A stretch of DNA of 64,000 bases. Origin: Mycoplasma sp. Pen4. Its GTDB lineage: Bacteria; Bacillota_I; Bacilli_A; Mycoplasmatales; Metamycoplasmataceae. Positions 41,600 to 52,229 of this stretch are shown here, piece by piece. The position numbers and the translations under genes are program-made. The notes under the pieces were generated by a model. The model ran no database searches, had not been told where the DNA came from, and saw nothing but the letters and a program-made list of their open reading frames with translations. Each line of letters begins with the position of its first letter. The stretch's first letter is position 1. The stretch spans positions 682,001-746,000 of the forward strand of contig NZ_CP060691.1 in the NCBI RefSeq assembly GCF_014352955.1. The letters are read 5' to 3'.

Positions 41600-43936
41600 A
41601 TGGAAAGAACTAATGCTATTGAGTTTATAAATATTTCTAAGTCATTCGGTTCTATTAAAGCCAACCGTGAAATTTCTTTTGCGGTAGAAAAAGGAACAAT
41701 CCATGCTTTAATCGGTGAAAACGGTGCCGGTAAAAGTACATTGATGTCAATTCTTTTTGGTCTTTATGAACCTGATGAAGGAATTATTAAAGTAAACGAC
41801 AAAGAAGTTTTAATTAAAGGTCCAAACGATGCCAACAAACTTGGTATTGGTATGGTTCACCAACACTTTAAACTTGTTGATGTTTATTCTAACCTAGAAA
41901 ACGTTGTTTTAGGTGATGAAACATACAACAATGTGACAAGAGTTATTAACTATGGTCCTGCAATTGAAAAAATCAAAACTATTCAAAAAATGTTCAATCT
42001 CCACTTCGATCTCAACAAAAAGACAGGTACTGAATCTGTTGCGACTCAACAAAAAGTCGAAATTATGAAGATGCTTTACCGTGACTCAGAGATTCTTATT
42101 TTCGATGAGCCAACTGCTGTTTTAACAGACCAAGAAATTCAAGGTCTTTTAAACACATTTAAACTTTTTAGAGAACAAGGAAAAACCATTTTATTTATTT
42201 CCCACAAACTTGCGGAAATTAAAGAAGTTGCAAACAACGCAACTGTTTTAAGACACGGTCAAATTAAAGGTAATTTCCGTGTTGCAGACGTTTCAATTGA
42301 AGAAATGGCTGAACGTATGGTTGGAGGTGAAGTAGAAATAGCTAGAAACGAATACAGCGACACATCTAAAAATGAAGTTGTATTAAGTCTTAAAAATGTT
42401 TCTACAGATGGTGAAAAACCATTACGGAATGTTTCATTAGATGTTAGAAAAGGTGAAATTGTTGCTATTGCCGGAGTTGAAGGTAATGGGCAAACAGACC
42501 TTGAATACGTTATCTCAGGTATGATAAAACCTGTTTCAGGTGAGGTTACACTTAAGAAAACAAAATTCACAAAAGAAAGAGAAAACTTAGTTTCAAAAGA
42601 AAGTAAGAAGAAAAATGTTATATTAACAATTTCATCATTAATTTCACTTTATTTTGGGATAATTCTCTTATATTTACCATCTATAACAAAAGATATCGAA
42701 ACTTTATTCCGTGTTTTAGGTGGTTCATTAGTTATGTTTGGATTCACTCTCATCATTGTTTTATTATTAAAAATTTATGGTGCTAAATTAAGAGTTGTTA
42801 AAAACATTGCTAACTTAACCATTAAAAAGCAAACCACAAATAAAGAGTTTCGTCTTTATAAAGCACTTACAATATTCACATTTATTGTTGGAGTTTTAAG
42901 CTTAATCGTTGCCTTTTTAGGTATCGGAGTAAATCCTCAAGATTCAACTATAAGTGTGCAATCCTTCTATATTGTTTTTGGATTCACAATTGCATTTGCT
43001 TTATTATTCTTAATCATTGTAAGCTTGTCACTTACAACAAAAACATTCTTTAACCAAAAAAGCGACAACACTACTCAAACAGACATGATAATTCAAAAAA
43101 CAAAACAACGTCGTAACGTTGTATCATCGATTTTATCTGTTGTATCTATTTTGACAGCATTTGCTTCTGTAGTTATATTAATTGTATTATTAGTATCTGC
43201 ACAAAGTGTAGATTCAAGTTATGTAATTAATGCTACAAACTCAGTATTATTTATTCCATTCGTTGCATTAGTAGCAACATCATTCGTATTTTATTTATTA
43301 GCAGTTATCACATTCTTCGTATTAAGTGCAGATGCAAACGCTGCCGCAGAAAAAGAAAGTGATTATATTACAATTAGTGACTTAACAGTTACTGAAATTT
43401 CAAAACTTGGTCTTTCATTTATCCCAAGTGATAGACATAAACATGGTCTCGCATTAGACTATAACATTAGAAATAACACAATTTTACGTAGACTTTGAGA
43501 TAAAAGATATCAAAAAGCAACAGTTCTTAATGCTAAAAACATTACTACTGATACAGCTGATATCATTGATCAATTCGACGTACGTGGAGCAAGAAATGGT
43601 TACTCTATTTCACGTTCTCTTTCAGGGGGTAACCAACAAAAATTCATTGTTGGACGTGAAATGCTTACACCTCATGACTTTATTTTAATTCTTCAACCTA
43701 CTCGTGGATTAGACGTTGGAGCTATTAAAAATATTCATGAAAAAATTATTGCTGAGAAAAAAGCAGGAAAAGCAATTTTACTTATTTCATATGAGCTTGA
43801 TGAAGTATTAGCATTAGCTGATAAGATTGCTGTTATGAACACAGGAGAAATCCTTGCTGTTAAACCTGCAAACCAACTTACAAGAACAGAAATTGGTATG
43901 TACATGGCTCATAAAAATGAAGGAGGTGCACAATAA
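41600..43936 (+). CDS. Nucleoside/sugar ABC importer ATPase with a six-helix membrane insertion
   Basis: This 778-residue protein starts behind AAAAGGAAAAA. The first ABC domain is complete (Walker A GENGAGKST at 39-47; LSGGQ replaced by SVATQQKVEI; Walker B LIFDEPTAVL). The second has the usual degenerate Walker A GVEGNGQTD (about 293-301), then GLSFIPSDRHKHGL, SLSGGNQQK (about 673) and PTRGLDVGA. Between its beta sheet and the IPSDR segment lie about 240 extra residues (about 337-575) with six strong membrane helices arranged as three helix pairs. Standard relatives have about 510-560 residues and no such insertion. A UGA codon near 43499 encodes Trp. The stop overlaps the next start. Confidence 0.88.
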
Positions 43937-46122
43937 TGGTTAAAGATCAAACAAGTACTAAACCATCTTTAGTCTCAAAAACAATTCTTGCTTTTGACGG
44001 ATTAAAAAGATTCTTAATGTTTGAAGATAAGAAAACATCAAGAAGAAAATTATATGCATCACTTTGGGCTGTTGTATTTGGATTATTATTCGCTTCTGTT
44101 TTATATTACTTACTTGGATTACCAAAATCATCAGCACAAAACCCTATCCACATTTGAAGTTTTATTGAAAACTTAATTTCATTCTCAACAGCTAAACAAG
44201 TTTTCCAACGTACAACAATATACTTCATTATTTTTGGATTCTCTGGGTTAGCCGTTGCCGTAGCATTTAAATCAGGATTATTCAACATTGGTGTTCCTGG
44301 TCAAATGTTATTACCTGGTATTGTGTTCTTTGCAATTATTATATCTGCACGTGTTCCAATATCAAACGTTGACCCTAAATTTATCGTTGGTATGTTCGTA
44401 ACATTTATTATTATTGGTGCTTTAACAGGTGCTGTATCAGGTGCCTTAAAAGCTTTCTTTAATGTTCACGAAGTTATTTCAACAATCTTCTTAAACTGAA
44501 TTATTACTTATATTTCAGTTTGATTATTCAATATTAACAACCACATTTTCTTTGGTCCAGAAACTCCTTCAGAATACGTTTTCACATTCTTAGGGGAACA
44601 AGGTGGAACTAAGATTTTACAAATTCCAACAGAAATTGTTTGAAATTTCATTTACTTTGGTCTTGCATTACTTGGAGTATTTGTTATTGGTGCATGATTT
44701 GTTTATTCAAAAACAACTCTTGGTTACAAAATCAAGATGATTGGTATTAACAAATCAAACGCTAAATATGTTGGAATTAATGAAAAAATTACAACTATTA
44801 CAATAATGGCTGTATCAGGTGGTTTAGCTGGTATTAGTGGTTTCTACTACATTGTTATGGGTATAAATAGAATTCCTAGTGCTAATGCACCACTTAATAT
44901 TGGTTTTGAATCTATTGCTATTGCATTGATTGCTTTAAATAACCCAGTCGGTGTAGTTGGTTCATCACTTTTATATGCATTAATTTATGGATCACAAAGT
45001 AGATTCGCAGTTGCATCACCACAATATCAAATTAGTCAAGATTTCTTCCCAATCATTACTGGGGTAATCATCTTTATGGCTGCAACATCAATTATGCTTG
45101 AAAAATTTAGACCAATAAATGCTCTTAGAAAGGCCCTTGTTTTACTATTCTCAAAAGAATACTGAATGAACTTTAAAACATATCATAAAATAGGTTCACA
45201 TTCATTTAAACATAAAGCTTACTTAAAAGCATTAGCTCAATACAAAGCAGAATTCTTAAAACGTAATAATTTAACTGAAATTGATGAGAAAAATGCTGAC
45301 GCATTTGAAAGATCAAAAATGTTATTCAAAATTAAATTCTTTAAAGAATTCGAAAATGGTCTTAAAGCATCTAATAAAGAATTAAAACAACTTGCATTAC
45401 GTAAACAAATTCTTATTCAAGATGTAAAAGCACAACACCAAAAAGAACTTAATGATTTCTTAACACACCAAAAAGATATTGCTATCTTAGAACAAAAATT
45501 AAGAGAAATCAAAGCTGCATTTGCTTCTGCTATCAAAGCAGCAAAATCAGATGAAGAAAAAATCAAATTACATGAAGAACTTAAGGTAAGAACTCAAGGT
45601 ATTCATGAAATGATTGCATCTGCAAGACACGATATTTCTAACAAAGAATCACAACTTAAGAAAGAACTTCTTGATAGAATTAACAAAATTAATAATGATT
45701 ATGTTGATGATTATATTGCTGAATACAAGAAATATCACTATTTAACACATAAACATGAACTTGCATTAATCAAAAACGGTAATAAAGATCGTATGATTGA
45801 GTACAAATACCATGAAAAAGAATATGAAAACTTTGTTGCTAAACTTATTGCAAGTAAAAAGAAAGCATCTACAGAAGAAAAAATGGCTATGTATGATGAA
45901 ATTTCTAAACGTAAATTTGAGTTATTAAGATTTAAAGAAGAATTAGGTCTTAATAAACACAATGACATTATCGAAATCTTTAAAGCTGAGAAAAAAGCAC
46001 GTAAAAATGTTTTCAAAGCTGTAAAAGAAAAAATTTATCAAGATTTTAATGCAAAACACTTTACAAAACCTTATGATAAATTTGTAGCCAAACATGAAGT
46101 TGCACCAAAAGGAGGGGAATAG
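43936..46122 (+). CDS. Nucleoside ABC permease fused to a cytoplasmic coiled-coil domain
   Basis: This 728-residue protein has a BPD_transp_2-type permease (about 1-405) with several membrane helices and family segments FKSGLFNIGVPGQMLLPG and NVHEVISTIFLNWI. A UGA at 45163-45165, read as Trp, joins it to a further 318 residues that are very rich in Lys, Glu and His and look like long coiled coils. Under the standard code this would look like two genes. The second part has no ribosome binding site of its own, so I call one fused protein. Function of the extension is unknown. Confidence 0.85.
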
Positions 46123-46123
46123 A

Positions 46124-47110
46124 ATGGAAATAGTTGTTTCATATGCTGTTTTCTACTTTTGTATCTTAATTTTAGGAACAATTTCTGGAATCTTCTCTGA
46201 AAGAGGGGGAATTGTTAACATCGCAATTAATGGTTTCATTCTTTTCGGTGCTATTATGTATATGCTATTTAGTGCTATACTAAATAACATATTCTATGAT
46301 AAAGTAGGTAATGGATATACACCTCAAACAATCAGTGATTACTGACAAATTCCTGTGACATTAATTTCGATAGGAGCAACAATTTTATTTACATTATTAT
46401 TTGGTTTCACAACAATTAAACTTAAATCAGACCAAACAATTTCAGGGTTTGCTATTAATATTTTAGCTCTTGGAATTGCGTCAATCTTAATTCTTGTTAT
46501 TACAACAAATAAAAATTTATTCCCAATGCAAGATGCTACTGTTTCTATTAAAGGAAGAAATGAGTTAGCATATGACACAAGTATTGGTACATACGGAAAT
46601 ATTCTTTCATTCAAATCGATTGTAACAATTGTTGTTGTAGCTATATCATGATTTACATTAAACAAAACACGTTGAGGTCTTAGATTCCGTGCAATTGGGG
46701 AAAACCCACAAGCAGCCGATGTTGCTGGAGTTAATGTTAATAAACTTAAATGACAAGGTATTATTATTGCTGGTGCAATTGCTGGTCTTGCTGGAACATT
46801 CTTTGCTCAAGGTTTTGCATCAACAATTTCATCAACAAAAGACGTTGCTGGATTAGGATACTTAGCACTTGCTATTATGATTACATCTAGATGAAAAATT
46901 GCAATTAGTGTTGTGGTATCTGCATTCTTTGCGTTCTTATATTCATTATCATTCTATGCAAGTGGAATTTTACCAAGTAAAATTCTTCCATACTTCGACT
47001 TGTTCAAAGCGTTCCCTTACTTTATAACACTTCTTATTATGGTGTTTACATCAAAAACAGCTGTGGGACCTGCTGCAGCCGGAATACCATACGACAAGTC
47101 AAAAAGATAG
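46124..47110 (+). CDS. Nucleoside ABC permease, second subunit
   Basis: This 328-residue BPD_transp_2 permease has about nine helices and the family segments GGIVNIAINGFILFGA and GENPQAADVAGVNVNKLKWQG. It begins one base after the stop of the first permease, behind AAAAGGAGGGG. With the other permease, the double ATPase and the BMP lipoprotein it completes a nucleoside (or sugar) importer. The operon ends in a good terminator. Confidence 0.9.
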
Positions 47111-47120
47111 AAAACTACAA

Positions 47121-47144
47121 AACGAGCTTCCGGCTCGTTTTTCT
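47121..47144 (+). terminator. Terminator of the nucleoside importer operon
   Basis: The stem AACGAGC/GCTCGTT (47121-47127 with 47133-47139) has a TTCCG loop and is followed by a T run. Confidence 0.9.
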
Positions 47145-47228
47145 TGCACTTCTTATTAATTTATTCTTGATAAAGAAATTAATTTAACTTAATTAACAAT
47201 AACCTCCGTTAAGAAATTTTCTATGCCT

Positions 47229-47260
47229 AAAATAAAAAAACCAGGCATTAAAATGCTTGG
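47229..47260 (-). terminator. Minus-strand terminator of the operon at 47330-50966
   Basis: The stem CCAAGCATT/AATGCCTGG has a G-U pair, and on the minus strand it is followed by TTTTTTTATTTT. Confidence 0.85.
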
Positions 47261-47329
47261 CAAATAAATGTTCTAGATGTTACAATTAAAGTTGCAACAT
47301 TTCAATTTATTTAAATTTAATTAATGTTT

Positions 47330-47686
47330 TTATTTTTTAATAAAAGCAAATATAGACATATAGTTATAAATGCCTTTTATATGTGAATTTTTTAAATATT
47401 CTCTAGATTCTTTATACTCTTTTTTCTCACTGTAAAAAATATATCTAGCTTGAAATATGTAATACATCATAACTGTTAAAACAATTGATAACATTGGAAT
47501 ATAAACTAAAAATAATATAAATGCATTATTATAAAATAAAGTTCCAATTAAATTAATTTTGTCTATTAAAAATCCCATTGTTATGTAATAACCTAGAATA
47601 ATTAAAGGTAATAAAAATACATAAAAGAAAAACCCTAAAACTATGAATTTAGCTTTTTTTGATAATTCTTTAGTATCTTGTGTCAT
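47330..47686 (-). CDS. Small two-helix membrane protein, partner B
   Basis: This 118-residue protein has a Lys-rich start, two membrane helices (about 13-35 and 55-78) and a charged C-terminal part. It overlaps the preceding gene by 17 bases and ends the operon. Its layout matches the 102-residue protein at 48641-48949, and each follows a long helical protein. I infer two copies of a gene pair. No known family is recognised. Confidence 0.6.
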   Translation of the reverse strand: MTQDTKELSKKAKFIVLGFFFYVFLLPLIILGYYITMGFLIDKINLIGTLFYNNAFILFLVYIPMLSIVLTVMMYYIFQARYIFYSEKKEYKESREYLKNSHIKGIYNYMSIFAFIKK

Positions 47687-48620
47687 AGAAATCTATAACC
47701 TCATTTTGTCCAACTAATTTTTGTAATAAATCAGCATATAGACTTAAGGTTTTATATGCTCCATTGTTTAAAATACTTGTATGATTCGATAATTCTTTTT
47801 TGAATTTTATTGCATCAGATTTTAAATTATTTAGAATGGTTTGTAATTTAAATTGGGCGTCTGGATCTTCTTTGCTTTTTTCATTATAAGCAATAATTTG
47901 AGTGAAATAACTAGATAATTTTATTTGATAATTATTTAAAAAGATTATGCTATCTTTATATTTTTTCGATGTATTTTCTTTTAATATAATTGCTTCATCT
48001 CTTTCTTGTTTTTTTCAATCAGCATCTAAACCTGTCACAGTTGCATTCGCAATTGCAGCAGGAGCACTAATTCCAAATGTTATTGGAATAGTTAAACCTA
48101 AGGCTGTAGAAGTTAATATAGATGCTAATTTTAATTTTTCATATTGAGCAGATAAAGCATCTATTTTTTTCGTCATTTGTTTTTCAAATACTTCTAATTC
48201 CTCATTTTTAACTTTTGCAATTGATGTCAAGTGTTCTAAATATTTTTGAGCGAACTCAATTGAATCAACTGGTAAAAACCTTTCACTTTTTGGAGAATAA
48301 AAGGAGTTTATGCTATTTAAAACATCATAATAATGGTTGTCTAATTTATACTTATTAATGAAGTTTGATCTTTGTTTTTTATTTTCGATTTTGATATTGA
48401 ATATTTTATATATTTGATCATTTGATAAAATTTGAATTTTATCTACTGCATCTAAATATATTAATTTTGTTCTCTCGTCTATTAATTCTAGATTTTCTTT
48501 TTTAAATACATCTTTATAAATATCTGTAGTTGGTTGCTCTGCTACCACTACATTATTTGGTGTTACAGTAGTAGATATTGTTCCAATACTGCTTACTAAG
48601 TTTAAAATATTCATTTTCAT
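47670..48620 (-). CDS. Long helical protein with central hydrophobic segment, copy B
   Basis: This 316-residue protein starts behind AAAGAGGTAAATA. The N-terminus (1-28) is mildly hydrophobic and may be an export signal. Charged helices follow, then a central hydrophobic stretch (about 165-196, ASILTSTALGLTIPITFGIS and beyond), then more helices. It is paralogous to the protein at 48974-49906; both share patterns such as I.LS....I..I.......F. Helix-hydrophobic-helix order recalls ClyA/HBL-type pore formers, but I see no diagnostic motif. Target and function are unknown. Confidence 0.6.
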
Positions 48621-48640
48621 TATTTACCTCTTTTTAAATA

Positions 48641-48949
48641 TTAATTTAGATTGTGTTTTAATATCTTTTTCTTGAGAAAACTTTTATCTTTTGATAAAAA
48701 ATAATCTCTTAGTTGTATATATTTTTCATTCTTACTAAATAACAAGTTTGTCAACATTATATTGTTGTAAATAAATAATGTGATCGCAAATAGTATTAAT
48801 GATATTGCAAATATAACTATTCAAATATTATTATTTTCATTTTGTGCAAATTTAATCAAGGGTGAAAAAGCAGCGATTAAAAAAGTTAAAATAGATATTA
48901 CGAATAATATAAGCATTTTTATTTGAAATTTTTTAGCTATTTTTTTCAT
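48641..48949 (-). CDS. Small two-helix membrane protein, partner A
   Basis: This 102-residue protein begins MKKIAKKFQIKM and has two membrane helices (about 12-32 and 42-64) followed by a basic C-terminus. One UGA is read as Trp. The AAGGAG upstream lies about 17 bases from the ATG, farther than usual, so the true start might be a non-ATG codon closer to it. It follows helical protein A, as partner B follows helical protein B. Confidence 0.55.
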
Positions 48950-48973
48950 ATCTATATTTTATTTTTCTCCTTT

Positions 48974-49906
48974 TTAATAGTGTACGTAGTTAAAGTAAAT
49001 ATATGTATTCTTTTTAAGAATATCATTTAACTGTTCGGTAATTTCTTTCACTGCAGTTATTTGTTCTGGTGTGATGAATTCTTTTTGCATTTTAAGAAAA
49101 TTTAAATAGTTTTTGGAAATGTTTCTTAATTCGATAATTAGTGAAACGTGCTTTTCTTGAAATTCTTGATTTAATTTACTTTTTTCGTTATTTATAATAA
49201 TTTCAAAAATTTTATTTTGTACATCTATAATATATTTTTGTGTTTCATACAAAATCTTATAGGCTGCGAAAGAATTTTTTGAATTTTCCTTATATTTTTT
49301 AATTTCATCATACATTTTTATAATTTCATAAATGTTAATAGCCGTTGAAGCTAAATTTAAAGCTTTTGCTGTGTTTGGCAAAATTTTAAGTCCAAGTGCA
49401 CGCCAAAATGTTAAACTTGTATCTCCTAATTTTATAGCATCAAATAAAATAGGATTTTTTGCATAAATATAATCATCCAAGAATTTTTTCATATTGTCGT
49501 TAGCTATAACGTATTTTTCGTTAAATATATTTAATATATGAAGCAACATTTCTTGAAAATCAGATAACCTTTCAATATCACTTTGATAAAGAAATCTTGA
49601 TGAATATAAAGGTGTTTTTAAGGATTGTTTAACTTCATCATAAAAAACTTTTTCTTTTATAGTTTTTATGAATCTCTCTTTTTCTTCGGTATTTTTAAAA
49701 TCTATTTCAGTGATTTGAGATAAGGTTTTATCTGAAAGACTTAAATATGTATTTATCATAGATAAAAATATTTTTTTAGTATTATCGTCACTGCTTAATA
49801 TAAATTTTTTAAATTCTTCATTGTTAATATTATTTGTATTATCGTTTAAATTCGTCGAAACTATTGATATTGGGGTAGTTATAATATTAATTAATTCTAA
49901 TTTCAT
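48974..49906 (-). CDS. Long helical protein, copy A
   Basis: This 310-residue protein starts one base after the preceding stop, behind AAAGGAATAAT. It has a mildly hydrophobic start (MKLELINIITTPISIV), amphipathic helices, a weaker central hydrophobic region (about 160-195) and a charged helical end. It aligns by eye with the 316-residue protein B in the first 135 residues. No catalytic motif is seen. It might be a secreted or surface protein acting with the small membrane partner. Confidence 0.6.
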   Translation of the reverse strand: MKLELINIITTPISIVSTNLNDNTNNINNEEFKKFILSSDDNTKKIFLSMINTYLSLSDKTLSQITEIDFKNTEEKERFIKTIKEKVFYDEVKQSLKTPLYSSRFLYQSDIERLSDFQEMLLHILNIFNEKYVIANDNMKKFLDDYIYAKNPILFDAIKLGDTSLTFWRALGLKILPNTAKALNLASTAINIYEIIKMYDEIKKYKENSKNSFAAYKILYETQKYIIDVQNKIFEIIINNEKSKLNQEFQEKHVSLIIELRNISKNYLNFLKMQKEFITPEQITAVKEITEQLNDILKKNTYIYFNYVHY

Positions 49907-49907
49907 A

Positions 49908-50966
49908 TTATTCCTTTGATAAGATTTTTATATATTTATTAATAAATATTTTTAAATAATGGAATATATTAATAATTTTTATTTCTTTGTTTTCTGAAAG
50001 ATGGACATCTACCTCATTAATATTTTCATCTAAATAAATATATCAATATTGATTTAGAATATTTAAAAATTGCTCAACTTGATAATTATTTAAACTAAAA
50101 TAAAAACCAAAAACATCATCCTTTTTTATTTGTAGGTCATCAATAATTTTACTTTTAAGGTTAAATGTAATTTCCAATGCTTTTAGTAAAATTTGTAATT
50201 TTTGGTTTCTAAAAATACTTGTCATTAATTTAGTTGCCAAGACATGTGGTTCGATTTTTGGTTTAATATTTTTTAATTCATTTTCTATTTTATTTAGACG
50301 TGAATAAGGATTATAGGGAAACATAAATAAATCTGAAAATAAGTTTATTAAAATGTTCTTATACATAACATTTTGTAACTCAGATATTTTGTAATTGGTC
50401 ATTAAAAATTCAATATCTTTAAAAGCATTTTCTATTTTTTTAGATCTATTTTCATTGAAGAAAAAATAAATTTCGATCGAGGTTATTATGTGACAAATTT
50501 TAGATGTAATGTTATATTCTGTATTAACCATTCAAAAACCATTTTCTCTTTTAATTAAGCTATTAGGTATACTTTTTGCTAAATTAAATTCAATAATATA
50601 TTTAGATCCATTGATTTCAGTCTCAAAAGTCTTTATGATATCGTTATCATTTATGTATTTCAAATTATTATCAAAGTATTTAACGACTTTGTTAAATAAT
50701 TGATGATTTCTTATAAAGGAATCGTTTTTATTATTGTCATCTTCTAAAAACAAAAAATCGTAGTCATTGCATTTTCTATAAAAATTATTATTTGAAATTT
50801 TAATTGAATTACTTCCTTGTAAAACTAGTTTTATACCAGTTTCTTTGTATATTTCCATTACTTTATTATGTAGTTTTTTGTCTTTAATATCTTCAAAATG
50901 TTTAATTATTATCTCCTTCCTTAGTTGTATTCTACTACTTACGAATATCACATTTATTTTTTCCAC
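49908..50966 (-). CDS. Nucleotidyltransferase-like protein (AbiEii-type suspected)
   Basis: One 352-residue frame results when two UGA codons are read as Trp. Residues 49-80 hold KLVLQGSNSIKI and NDYDFLFLE. A Gly-Ser followed about 20 residues later by Asp-x-Asp is the core of minimal nucleotidyltransferases such as AbiEii/MenA toxins. The helical C-terminus is unassigned. The frame opens with GTG 50966, but a strong AAGGAAGGAG at 50913-50922 inside it points to a later start (ATA or ATT at 50912-50904), so the first 18-20 residues are doubtful. It is the first gene of the operon. Confidence 0.55.
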
Positions 50967-51066
50967 AAAATTTCCATATTAAAATAAAGTAATAAAAATC
51001 GAATATTTTGATTTCTTTATTGCAGGGTGCAAGTTACCAACTTGCTACTTTTGAAAGATTTATAAT

Positions 51067-51091
51067 AAAAAAAGAATCCTTTCACAAGGAC
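51067..51091 (-). terminator. Minus-strand terminator with no obvious gene upstream
   Basis: TCCTT/AAGGA with loop GTGA is followed by TTCTTTTTTT on the minus strand. No protein gene ends here, so a small RNA may be transcribed from upstream. Confidence 0.55.
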
Positions 51092-51267
51092 CCTATAAGA
51101 ACATAATCTTTAGCAAGTGAAGTTGCAATTAGCAGAATAAACTAGCACTAAATTACTATGAAATATCATGTATTTTGTCACTTTCTTATTTATTCACTAA
51201 CATTTAATGTGATATTTCTTAATTTTAATTTAACTTATCTAGCATTTTTTGTTTTCAGTTTTACAAC

Positions 51268-51297
51268 TTTAATACTTACAGGAATGTAAGTATTAAA
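51268..51297. repeat. Perfect 13-bp inverted repeat
   Basis: TTTAATACTTACA and TGTAAGTATTAAA flank GGAA. It may form a strong hairpin or be a protein-binding site. Confidence 0.6.
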
Positions 51298-51590
51298 AAT
51301 ATAATTTTAACTAGAAATATATTTCAATTCAAAACGTGAGAATTGTGATATTTTTGTTTTAGTAAAAGAGCAATACTATGTAATTCTGCACCTCTTGAAT
51401 ACAAAATAATTTCCATATTAGGTTTTTTGCTACATAAGTTTTTTTCAGTATTGCATACCTAAAAAGTGCTGAATATACTCTTGTTTTAAATTAAATTAGT
51501 ACAGTTTTTTCTTTGGGATTATAAATTCACAATATGAATTTAGTCTACTTCTTTTCTTTTCCTAATGTTTCATTATTCATAAAAAAATAT

Positions 51591-51733
51591 AAAAAAATGA
51601 TGGGTGTATATTGCTAACAACAGCTACCCATGCTTGATACAACGCAAACTTATTTTATTAATGTGTGGCAATGCTCGCAAACAGGTTGTTCCATTTAACT
51701 TTCATGTTTCTAAAAACATTACTCATTCACATA
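51591..51733 (-). ncRNA. Small structured RNA, copy C (outside the ICE)
   Basis: About 143 nt on the minus strand with a perfect -10 box TATAAT (51744-51739). Much of it is nearly identical to copy A, including the AACAA loop and the 3' GTTGTT loop. Its first hairpin is ATGTTT/AAACAT, and the terminator stem is ATGGGT/ACCCAT before a run of seven T. It lies 13 kb past the ICE and about 600 bases upstream of the nucleotidyltransferase operon on the same strand. Confidence 0.65.
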
Positions 51734-52229
51734 TTGATATTATAATAGATTACTAATTATTTTTAGAAAACCGAGTAGTGATTATTGAAATGTCATTTAG
51801 TTCCGGAAATAAGACTTAAACGGTATTAAATTATATTTTTCTAAAAATAAATTGAATAAGAAAAGTGAATAAATTCCTGTTGATAGAACAATTAATTTAA
51901 TGATATTACAAAGGAATTCTATGTTTATTAGAGTTTAAAGAATATTTTTGTGTATTTTTTAAATTAGATAAATCTTCTACTATTAAAAATATCCAGTAGT
52001 AATTATTCATCATAAAATATACTATTTTTAAATTGTTTTTCGCGTGATGAATGAAGGAACAAAATTTTGGTAATAATGGAATAAGAAAATACGATAAATT
52101 GTTACTTTTTTTCATGATTTATTTTTTTAAATGAAAAATGATAGTAGAATAATATAAGAAAGCAAAAAGTTGCATTTCAAAAGAAAAATAAACACTTTTT
52201 AGACTTTTTAAAAAATCGGGGGAAATTAC

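Larger units (their letters stand above)
50967..52229. other. Long AT-rich intergenic region holding RNA copy C
   Basis: No gene is supported here. It contains a GCAAGTT/AACTTGC hairpin (51029-51045), a minus-strand terminator (51067-51091), a 13-bp inverted repeat (51268-51297) and small RNA copy C. A 69-codon minus-strand frame at 51906-52115 has no ribosome binding site and looks accidental. This may be decayed mobile DNA. Confidence 0.5.

Noticed and set aside
51906-52115. Minus-strand frame of 69 codons before the amino-acid permease
   Set aside because: No ribosome binding site, no domain, unusual composition, and located in a decayed AT-rich region.
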